From: Bidens hawaiensis
Lineage: Eukaryota > Streptophyta > Magnoliopsida > Asterales > Asteraceae
Length of the DNA stretch: 64,000 nt
Assembly: GCA_021521415.1 (NCBI GenBank)
Contig: JAIQDT010000833.1
Coordinates: 248,001 to 312,000, forward strand
Direction: 5' to 3'
The stretch's first letter is position 1; each line of letters begins with the position of its first letter. The position numbers and the translations under genes were made by a program. Below the pieces are notes generated by a model. The model was not told the origin of the DNA. It worked only from the letters and a program-made list of their open reading frames with translations, and did no database searches. This document shows, piece by piece, positions 10,313-19,467 of this stretch.

Positions 10313-11890
10313 AATGACACTGTTCCTATTGGAACTTCTAGCAGCACCGACTCATCGTCGGTTCCTGCAATCGTCGTACCTTTCTACGACAACCTATGGG
10401 AAGGCACCATCGCTCAGGAACATTTGGTTGATCAAGAAGAAGATGCAAGTGATCCTCTAACAAATGCTGCTGTTGATGTGACCACCGTCTTTCATCCCAT
10501 AGATAGCCTGACCATTGAGCTTGTGGCAACACCGGTCGAGAGTGTCGAACAAATTCCACAGTTACCGATCCATCGCCGACATCCGACTGAGAACATCATT
10601 GGAGATCCGTCCGCTGGCATCCAAACACGCAGCACTTCTGGTAACATTAACAGATGTCTTTTTGCTTGTTTTATTTCGCAGGTAGAGCCCAAGGACTACA
10701 AAGTTGCATTGAAGGAGAACTCTTGGGTTGAAGCAATGCAGGAAGAACTGTTGCAGTTCAAAAAGCTAAACGTTTGGAGGCTAGTGAAGAGACCAGATCA
10801 CAAGAAGCCAATCGGAACAAAATGGGTGTTCCGGAATAAGAAAGATGACAAGAGGGTGATTATTAGAAACAAAGCCTGGTTAGTTGTGCAAGGTTTTTGG
10901 CAAAGGGAAGGACTTGATTACGATGAAGTTTATGCACCGGTGGCCAGATTGGAAGCAATACGTATCTTTTTGGCCTATGCCTTGTACATGAATTTCAAAG
11001 TATATCAGATGGATGTGAAGACTACTTTCCTGTACAGGAAAGTAAAAGAAGAAATTTATGTGAGCCAACCACCAGGTATTGAAGACCCAAATCATCATGA
11101 CCACGTTTACCAACTTGACAAAGCACTTTATGGTCTTCACCAAGCTCCTCTTACTTGGTATGCCACACTGGCTAATCATTTAGTGAAGAATGGATACAAG
11201 AGAGGCATTGTTGATCAAACTCTATTTTTCAAGAAAGTGAAGGATGATTTGATTCTCGTTCAAGTGTATGTTGACGACATTATCTTCGGGTCCACGAATG
11301 AGACTCTGTACAAGGAGTTTGCTGAGATCATGCGGAAGCGATTTGAAATGAGTTCCTTAGGGGAGATGACTTTCTTCCTGGGCTTACAAGTTAAGAAAAA
11401 GAAGGACGGGACTTTAATTCACCAAGAAAAGTACGTTCATGACATTGTTCAGAAATTTGGATTCAAGGACTCAACAGCCTTCATGACACCAATCGCTACG
11501 CGTCCTGTTCTCGCTCCTGATCTATCAGGAAAACCAGTCGATCAACACCTTTATAGGTCAATGATTGGTTCCCTGATGTATCTCACTGCAAGCAGACCGG
11601 ACATCATGTTCCCTGTTTGTCAGTGCGCCAGATATCAGTCTGACCCAAGAGAATCTCACATGACTGCTGTCAAGCGTATCTTCAGATACTTGAAAGGGAG
11701 ACCACGTTTGGGTCTTTGGTATCCAAAAGATTCTCCCTTGGAACTTCATGCTTACACCGACAGTGATTTTGGAGGATGCAACTTGGACAGAAAATCCACA
11801 TCTGATGGTAGTGCAAGAAACAAGTCACTGTGTCTACATCCACAGCCGAAGCCGAGTACATCGCCGCATCCAGCTGCTGCTCTCAAGTGA
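10313..11890 (+). pseudogene. pol: pol: reverse transcriptase and start of RNase H
   Basis: RVT_2 reverse transcriptase is well preserved, with IGTKWVFRNK near the start, a VYQMDVKTTFL stretch holding the first catalytic Asp, LVQVYVDDIIFGS with the YVDD active site (about 11264-11290) and SMIGSLMYLTASRPD after it. RNase H begins at HAYTDSDFGGCNLDRKSTS. Directly after that, at about 11800-11830, some codons are missing relative to the family and the frame shifts, giving a nonsense tail to 11890. The catalytic residues visible in RT are intact. Confidence 0.88.
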
Positions 11891-12177
11891 TTTGGATCCA
11901 GCATCAGCTGCTGGATTACGGTTTGAATTTCTATGGATTAACGATCAAATGTGATAATGAGGCGGCCGTTGCTATTGTCAAAAACCCGGTCCAGCACTCA
12001 AAGACTAAGCACATTGACATCCGAATACATTTTATTTGTGATTGTTATGATCGCAAGCTTGTCGACATAAAACGAATCCATACTGATTTTAACTTTGTAG
12101 ATCTCTTTACAAAAGCTTTCAGTCGTGCCCGATTTTTGTTTCTCGTTGAGTCATTGGGCATGATTTCCTTTCAGTAA
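11830..12177 (+). pseudogene. pol: pol: C-terminal part of RNase H
   Basis: STSTAEAEYIAASSCCSQV opens the frame and the family end VHSKTKHID-like segment (here QHSKTKHIDIRIHF) follows, then a natural stop at 12175-12177. This half carries the Glu of the active site (AEAEY) and the Asp of CDNEAA. It overlaps the previous frame because of the frameshift and short deletion near 11800-11830. Confidence 0.86.
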
Positions 12178-13948
12178 ATTTTATCGTCTATCTTTTAATT
12201 TAAAACTGTAAATATTTTTCAAATATGTCACACTTTTAGAGGGAGAAAATGAGTTAACCTTAACTCACTAAAAAGATTTTAAATTTACTTTCAGTAAAAC
12301 AAAAATTTTGTCACTTGACTTAACAAAAAGATTTATTTTAATATACAATATTAATTTCCTCTTAAAGTAAATTCTAAGAAAATTCAAAAAGAATTGTCCC
12401 GTTTAGAGGGAGCTCCTGCTTAGAGGGAGTCGGAAAATTAAAATCTTCAATCAAGAATTTGATCCGACTTTATGGAAAGTGATAGTACATTGGTTTGTAA
12501 TGATTCTAGCGCATTAAAAGTATAGAACAAAAGGCTACAAGGTCATTCATTAATGTGTAGGTAGGCTTGATAAATAAGTAAGTGTCGAGTGATATAAACT
12601 TAAACTAATGCCGGTACTAGTGGATATACAATTATGAAGTGGTTGCATGATTCCGTGAAGTCATATTCATGAAGGCAAAAATGTAACTACACATGTCATA
12701 CCCAAGCCTCTCTTTACCTTATCACAGTCGTCTTATGAAAGTCAGTCTCAAATTTCAATTTTCATTGAGTCAAGAAAAGAGTCAAGTAAAAAGTCAAGAA
12801 AAGCAAGAAAAAGAAAAACAAAAGAGTCAGAAAAGAAAAAGAAAAGAAGTCAGAGAAAGAGTCAGTCATAGGAATTTTAACTTCTGCTTTATTTCTTCAT
12901 TTATTTTTGACTCAAGCCTTGGACTTTCTACGTTTGTAGTTATACAAGATCTGATTGTTAAGGCCATGAGTCTTCTGCTTTGTTTTATTTTCTTTCTTTT
13001 GTTCAAGCTTTGGACTTTCTTTGCGCGATAATATGGTATTATCCGACCTGATTGTTATGGCCTGAACTTCTGCCTTATTTTAATCTTTCTAGATCGAGTC
13101 AAGTGTGCAAACCACAGAGTGTCATGTGGATAGTGTACCATAAGTCAAGTTTGTTAATAAGATTACTGTGATCAACTAAGAAAGGTCTAAGTCAAGTTGA
13201 GGTAATATGTTAACACAAAGTAGGCCTGAGATATGATGGAATCAGTAACATGTCCGATTAAGTGGAGACCACATAAGCACCGTGCCTAATTGTACCTTAA
13301 AGGTATCACTTCTGGCATCAAAACACTTGTCAAGTTAAAAAGGAGGACAACATCTATAGTCAATGATGAACTTGTGTCACAATAATTTCAAAATGGAAAC
13401 GCGATCTAGGGCTTTGCAAATCAATATGATTCCTTATCATGATCATTCTTTGAAATTTAACCAAAGAAAACTATGTAAATAAACTTAATATTATTAATTT
13501 TAACTTTAAAAAATAATATTTTTAGTTTTATTTTATTTAATTTTCTCTTTAATTATAACTCTAATTTTAATTTTATTTTAGTGTCTTCGTTTATTATGTT
13601 TTGTTTTGACAAAAGAGATCGATCGTGCTAATGCTAACAGTGAAGGACCAACAAAAGAAAATATTATAAACAATCAAGTGTGTGGATTCGGTGGGTTAAT
13701 GTTTTTCGGGTTTGAAAATGCAAATATTTTTAAAGACCGAGGACTGAGAGTGTATTTTCGTTGAATACTCACGATGTTTTGACCTTATCGCGAGATAGGC
13801 TGACTTTATATATATGGGAAACCTAAAAATATCTTTCACTATTCACCAAATAATTTTAACTTTTACTCTCTTCTCTCTCAAATCTTCAAACTCTCAAACC
13901 CAGATCTTCATCCATCTTTCAAAGAATCCGGCCCTCTTAATCACAAAC
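12178..13948 (+). other. Spacer between pol and the 3' ORF, with polypurine copies
   Basis: AGAGGGAG occurs three times soon after pol, at 12238, 12405 and 12422, matching the true polypurine tract at 18391. Multiplied polypurine tracts are a known trait of Sireviruses. At about 12760-12870 a purine-rich stretch repeats agtcaag and aagaaaaag words and gives a fortuitous Lys-rich ORF (12693-13031) that I do not accept as a gene. The last 90 bases before 13949 are CT-rich and may be a 5' UTR for the 3' ORF. Confidence 0.6.
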
Positions 13949-13978
13949 ATGCCGTTGAATCCAGAATATCCACCTTCG
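13949..13978 (+). pseudogene. 3' ORF, short first exon (10 codons)
   Basis: ATG at 13949 encodes MPLNPEYPPS and then meets a GTGTAA donor at 13979. The short exon beginning M-x-x-NPEYPP is a start I associate with the extra 3' ORF of Asteraceae Sirevirus-like elements, and the acceptor at 14770-14771 restores a sensible frame. Without splicing the frame stops after one more codon. Confidence 0.55.
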
Positions 13979-14771
13979 GTGTAACATCAAAACACCATAA
14001 ATCATTTCATCTTCATGTTTTCTGGGTTCTCGTGGATCGAGACGACGGTTCAGATGAGCCGTCGGCTTGATTCATGGCTGATCTTCATATAATATTGATT
14101 CATATGTTATGAATCTGTTGTTGGACTTATTGATTTTGAGTATCATAATTAATTTTTAGAATTAGGGTTGTTTGTATAAAGTTTGTAGATTTAAGTTTCA
14201 GTTCATGTGTTCTAGGGACAAATTGACATAGTGAACAAAGGAGTTTCAAGCTCAAACCTTCCAGAAACCTAATTCGCATATAGGCAATCTTGAGTAAAGA
14301 AAGAAATGGATAAAAAGGGGATAAGTACAGGTCTTCGCATGAAAGGGTCTTTCGCTTCGCTTGACCATGCGAAGCGAAACACCTTTCTGTTTCGCTTCGC
14401 TTGACCATGCGAAGCGAGACACCTTTCTGTCTTCGCTTGACCCCATGCGAAGAGAAACAATGTCTCATGCGAAAAACCCATACTTAGCAAATTTTTTAGA
14501 GTCTCACACACAATGCCACTGTTCTGTTTTTACTTTAACACACTGTTTGGTCTTGTGGACTGTTTTGAGCTTGATCTTTGTACATTATGATCTAATTGAC
14601 TTATAGATTGTCTAAAATTAACTTATTAACTCATTACATCTAGAATGTACATAATGGTAGTATTAAATCTAACTTATCTAATATGTAAATTATTAATGTC
14701 TATGTACATATCTTGTTTGTTTTGGTTTGTCTTAATGATGATTCTCATGATCTTTTGATTTTCAATTTCAG
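13979..14771 (+). other. Intron in the 3' ORF, containing CTTCGC hairpins
   Basis: It begins GTGTAACATC and ends in a pyrimidine-rich TTTCAATTTCAG at 14771. At about 14349-14456 it contains repeated tcgcttcgcttgaccatgcgaagcga words that form short hairpins (cttcgc with gcgaag). These match the motif arrayed in the gag leader at 4851-5087. An intron inside a retrotransposon must be retained in genomic RNA to survive, so splicing would yield a subgenomic message for the 3' ORF only. Confidence 0.5.
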
Positions 14772-17700
14772 GGTCATAACAAATTTTGTGCTCTCGAGTT
14801 GCCTAAGGCAAAGGCTGATAAAGTGTTCAGTCCTATGGTCAAGGGGCTCAGGCAATCACCCTTGCCTATGCCATCACTGCAGATCCAACCATTTACTACA
14901 AGTGGGTCTTAGATTTTTGGGCATTCGCCAAGGTTGCAGATGATTCTCTATCATTTACAACAACGGTTGCAAGACAGGAATTAACTATCACCGAAGATGA
15001 CATTAGAAGGGTGTTAAAGATTGATGACCAGCCCGATTACAAGTATGAGAGAGGAAACAAAAAGAAGCTGGAAGATTTCGTTGCTAAGATGGGGTACGAC
15101 ACCGAATGGAAGAGCTTAGAAAAGAGCCATCTGTCACCATACTGGAGATTTCTCTTCCACATCATTACTCATTGTTTCACAGATATTCGAGGTGGTTTTG
15201 ACAGCATGAGTACGGATTGGGTTCGGGTTATGTCCGCATTAACCAACAAAGAGAAGTTCAACTACTAAAGACGAATATTTTTGTGCATGCTCGCGAACAT
15301 CAAGAGTGGGGCTACATGGTTGATGTATCCGAGATTCGTGCAGATGTTATTAGATGATATGATCCCGGACATTCAAAGGCCGGGATTCAAGAAGGCAAAG
15401 GACAAGAAGTCACACCCCGAGCCATTCCATGTTCACGAGATTAAGATATCAGTTTTTGGTGTGTTGATGAGCACCAAGGGCAGAGGTCATCAGTATACAG
15501 GACCACGACCTGGGCCCAAGTTTGGTTTGTTTGAAGAGACAGAGTTTGCTGGGAAAGAGGCGTCTGGTGAAGGTGAAGGTGATGAAGAACCCATAGCTGA
15601 AGGTGGTCAAGATTCATCTGATGAGCCGGCAGAAGATAGAACAAAGGCCAAACATGATTTGAAGAGAAAGTTGGCGGAAAAGGGCAAAGTGATAGAACTT
15701 AAGGAGGATGAAGAAGACCAGCCACCCCTAAAGCGTTTGAGGAGACATGGAGACTCCCAGAAGTCAACCAAGTCTCATGTTGAGTCTCCCTCACAGGACA
15801 AGCCCTCAGACCAACCAAAAATAACCAAAGAAGCCCTGGCCCAAGCCCTCAAAACCTTAGATGTGACTAAAATACAAATCCCTGCCCACAAACCACCTAA
15901 AACCAAAAAGAAAACCAAAGCCAAGAAAACCAAGACCTTACTTCATGACTCACCTGAATCTTCCCCAGAACCCTCACCCACAGACCAACCAATTTCAACA
16001 TTCCTACCCCAAATACCTTCCATACCACACTCACCTCCTCAACAACAAACCCAACCTGAACCAACTCAAGCCTCGACACCACCTACACAACCAACCTCAT
16101 CCATATTTACTTCGTTAGTCTTTAGCTCCCCAATACAAACAACGAGCATATGGAGCAAGACCGTCCTTACTTCCCCAACCCAAACCGTCACACAAACTAC
16201 AATACAACCAACACCACCCACCACTATAAATCCACAAATCCTTACTCAAGCCATCACCCTACCTTTACCAACTACCTCACCACCAATAACAACTACCACC
16301 CCACCATCCACCATTATCTCACCCAAACCAATCTCCCGAGGGATGTCTTCGACACCTCCAGTGTACGTTGATCCTATCCTCGATAGGATCGTCGCACTGG
16401 AGGAATCAAACTTCAAAAGGGCGGAACGAGAAATTGCACTCCTCAAGTTCATCAAAGAAATGAAGCAAAAGGCTCTTGAGGATGAAAAGGAAAAGGCAGA
16501 TCTGAAGGAAAGGATCTGGGTGTTGGAAGAACAGAAGGCAACAAGTGATGAAGTTGCTGAAAATCAACGGTTATTGACCAATACCTTCCACACCCGAATC
16601 CGGAATCTACAGACGTTGATGAATCATGAGGCCTCTGAGAACGCTAATCTGAGAGCCGATCACACTAGACTTGGAGATAGATTGGCCACACTTGAAAGAA
16701 ACTTACCAAGTGCTAGTGCTCTCAGATCAAGCGTGAACAAGAAGATTGAAGATGCTACGAGAAGGTGGGATGTTGAAAAGGAAGCCACAAACTCAAGAGT
16801 TGCTGATTTGGAAAATCAACTTGCTTCCTCCACCTCTCTCGATACGCTCAGAGCAGACTTGGAGGCGATAAAAGAAAGAGTCAAGGAACAAGACCGTCTA
16901 AATGAGCTACAACTCAAGACTAATGAAGAGATGGTGAGCAAATACCAGGCGCCCTCAGACCTCATGGGCATTCAAGAAGACGAATTTCATGGTCTGGATG
17001 ATAGGCTTGATGCTGTGTTTCGAACTTGGAGAAGGTCCGGTGAGACTTCTCAAGTTGGTGGTTCGCAACCTGCCGCAGGTCCTTCTATGACCATACGAGG
17101 CATAAAGGTTGCTGTGTCAGAAGAAGAGGCGACTGTTGGTCGGTTAGTACAACAGGGCGGCCAATCTAGCGGTGTTGGTGGTGACTATGATGGTGATGAA
17201 GAAGATGATGGTGATGAAGAGGATGATGAAGATGACGACGACGATGAAGTTCATGACAGCTTTGATGATGATGATGATGATGATGGTGGCAACGGTGGTG
17301 GTGGAGATGGAGGGGCCGGGGTGGCAGGAAGTGGAGGTGGAGCTAACACTCAATCACCTCCACACTCTCAACACGATGCTCAAGACCCTGCTAACCCCGG
17401 CTCAGCCAGCAAAGTCAGAGAGGATGACTCAATACTTGACAGCTTGTACAAAGATATCATCTCTCCGACTGACAATACAGGTGTGATTGTTGATTTTATC
17501 AATGCAGGTATTAGATTTGAGGAATTCATCGAGGGAACGGAAATGGAGAAGGCGGTAAATGAACAAGACGATGACATTAACTACTCGCCCAATCCGGATA
17601 CTCCTCCCGCTCAAGCTTCAGAGGCTCCTGCAACAGATTCTGTCATTGCATAACCGCCAAAGAAGAAGCGAAAGATGCACATTGTCACAAGCTGTGCGTC

Positions 17701-18379
17701 TGCACGCGTGCTCAACTATCCATATCACGACGATTCGCTGATCGTATATGCAAGATATGATCAGCGGAATAAAGTTTGGGCCATCAGACGCTACAGTGGG
17801 GACCTCATCTATCTCAGTCATCACGAGCTGAAGACTTTACCTGAGCTTGATCTGAACTACCTTCAGAAAGCTCTAGGTCATGGTGCTACTGGAAGTACGC
17901 TGGAAAGTTGGGTCCCGACTTATCTGCAGCAACAATCGAGAGTCAACTACAAGGACTTCGAGCCGAATAAGGGTCGCCGGTACAAGAACCCAAGAGAGAT
18001 ATACCCGGCTACCGGAGAGCCACGCACGACGTGGAGATACAAGGCGCTGAAAGAATGTCACGAGATTTATCATGGCAAGCCTTGTCTTCCCAACACTCTC
18101 CGAGACTTCATAGATTGGGAGTTCGATAACACAACCGGCGAGGCCGTCATTCACTGCCATAATATGCACGAGATCAGAGTGTTTGACGAGCATGAGCTTA
18201 TGGGACTACACATTGAAGATGTAAAGATGCTCTACAACAAGCCGCTGGGAACCGTCGAGGATTTGGGACACCAGAATACCGACCGGATAGTGGAAGCCTT
18301 CAACAAGTTCGTGCATAGACTTGTTGAACTTCCACTAACCGAGGACGAGTGCCTGATATACGACACCGACGGGTTTTAA
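14772..18379 (+). pseudogene. 3' ORF of Sirevirus (env-like position, function unknown)
   Basis: After the intron the sequence opens GHNKFCALELPKAKADK, shifts frame near 14840, then stays in one frame to TAA 18377-18379. That frame is broken only by TAA at 15266-15268 and 17651-17653. The first third resembles the conserved region I know from Asteraceae 3' ORFs, with WRFLFHIITHC and later ATWLMYPRF. The middle is Pro/Thr-rich, followed by a coiled-coil stretch (about 16380-16940) and an Asp/Glu tract (about 17190-17290). Directly after the second stop comes PPKKKRKM, a classical nuclear-localisation-type cluster, and then a 230-codon C-terminal part I do not recognise. I see no signal peptide or hydrophobic membrane segment, so the usual label envelope-like is not supported by this copy. 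Confidence 0.72.
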
Positions 18380-18390
18380 TACTAAAGACT

Positions 18391-18400
18391 AGAGGGAGAT
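18391..18400 (+). other. Polypurine tract
   Basis: AGAGGGAGAT abuts the 3' LTR and would prime plus-strand DNA synthesis. The same octamer AGAGGGAG is present three more times just downstream of pol. Confidence 0.88.
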
Positions 18401-18783
18401 TGTTAGGCCCCGTTTTGTATATTTAGTCTTTTGTATTGATTCAGTTATGTATTTGGGCCGATTGGTCACTTTGTACATTTTTGGGCCACGGTCCATTGTA
18501 AAGAAGCCCATTGGGCATTAGAAGTGATTTACTTCTCATGCATGCTTCCCTATAAATAGGAAGCATGCCATGAGAAGTGAACGTGTTGAAATTTGGAAAT
18601 ACAAAAGAAACCTTTTGCATAAACTCTTTCTCTTTCTCGGCTCTCTCTCTCTCTCACTTTCCCTTCCTTAACCGAAAATAAACTCAAGATCCGAGACCTC
18701 TTGGTTGCTTAGTGTGATTTCCGCTAACACTAAGTTAGGTTGATCCAAAGACGTTGTTAGATTCACCCGAATAGGGACCTACA
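18401..18783 (+). repeat. 3' LTR of the Sirevirus
   Basis: It starts TGTTAGGCCCC and ends GACCTACA, followed by ATAAT, the second target duplication. It has about 8 substitutions and a 12-bp shorter CT tract relative to the 5' LTR. Its TATAAATA at 18551-18558 could drive transcription rightward into the 3' side of the MYB gene. Confidence 0.95.
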
Positions 18784-19467
18784 ATAATTCTACACTATTT
18801 AAATAATGAAAACAATTCACTTACAGGTGTTATGAATGACGCTATAATTTACCGTTTTTAAAAGGTAAAATCACGTAAAGGTGTCAATTGTAATATGTAT
18901 TTTGTTTATTAAGCTTAATGAAATTTGTTGCTTAAATTTCTATACATAGCTTATTTAATGTAACTTTTTTACCCGTTACATTTTTGTTTGACCCGGCCCA
19001 TCTTGGGTTGACCCGTGTTAATTTGACCAGACCCATTTTAGGTTAATTTTTTTTTATATCCACTGACTAAAATTTCTAAATCCGTCACTACCTGTAGGTT
19101 ATTTGCCCTATTAACCAACTAAGCTACACATGAACACCATTTTTACAAGTACCCATCCATTCTTTTGGATATGGTTTTGTATTATTATTATTTTTTAATT
19201 GATGGCGAGAAACATTTGAATATACAAGTTCACTTCTATCATATAATTACATTTAGGATTTGTGTAAATCAACATTAATAACAACATAAATTTCTAGACA
19301 TGGTACTTAGTAAAATGGGAGATGTACATTAATTAGGGATTTGTTTCACCCTTTTCCACCTTCCCTTTAATTCCTTTAGTTTCCCTAATTCTTAGGATAG
19401 AACCAATATATGTTCAAAAGACAACAAACAACACGAATATGCTCCTTTAAGCCAAGATTGGCATCCG
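18784..19467. other. Spacer between Sirevirus and MYB 3' end
   Basis: About 680 bp of AT-rich DNA that must contain the 3' UTR and polyadenylation region of the MYB gene on its right side. Around 18980-19100 there is a degenerate patch of gacccg and ttgaccc words like those in old MITEs. No ORF is convincing. Confidence 0.5.

Larger units (their letters stand above)
4214..18783 (+). mobile_element. Complete Copia LTR retrotransposon, Sirevirus type, 14.6 kb
   Basis: Two LTRs (395 and 383 bp, TG...CA) bound the element, and identical 5-bp duplications ATAAT flank it at 4209-4213 and 18784-18788. Inside are a tRNA-Met primer site, gag, protease, integrase, reverse transcriptase and RNase H in Copia order, then a 1.8-kb spacer and a long extra 3' ORF, and finally a polypurine tract. 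Position of integrase before RT defines Copia. The 3' ORF, two widely spaced zinc knuckles with a coiled coil between, and repeated polypurine motifs after pol fit the Sirevirus (SIRE/Maximus) lineage. The LTRs differ by about 8 substitutions plus a CT-tract length change (about 2 percent), so the insertion is fairly recent. Frameshifts and stops in gag, pol and the 3' ORF make it non-autonomous. Confidence 0.93.

Noticed and set aside
12693..13031. 112-codon Lys-rich ORF in the Sirevirus spacer
   Set aside because: It arises from agtcaag/aagaaa repeats, has no domain, and lies in the non-coding spacer between pol and the 3' ORF.
14127..14511. Overlapping ORFs of 64-113 codons on the - strand
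   Set aside because: They are caused by the CTTCGC hairpin repeats in the intron of the 3' ORF.
15281..18379. 3' ORF as a viral envelope gene
   Set aside because: No signal peptide, hydrophobic membrane segment or Cys-rich ectodomain is visible, and there is a basic nuclear-type cluster instead.
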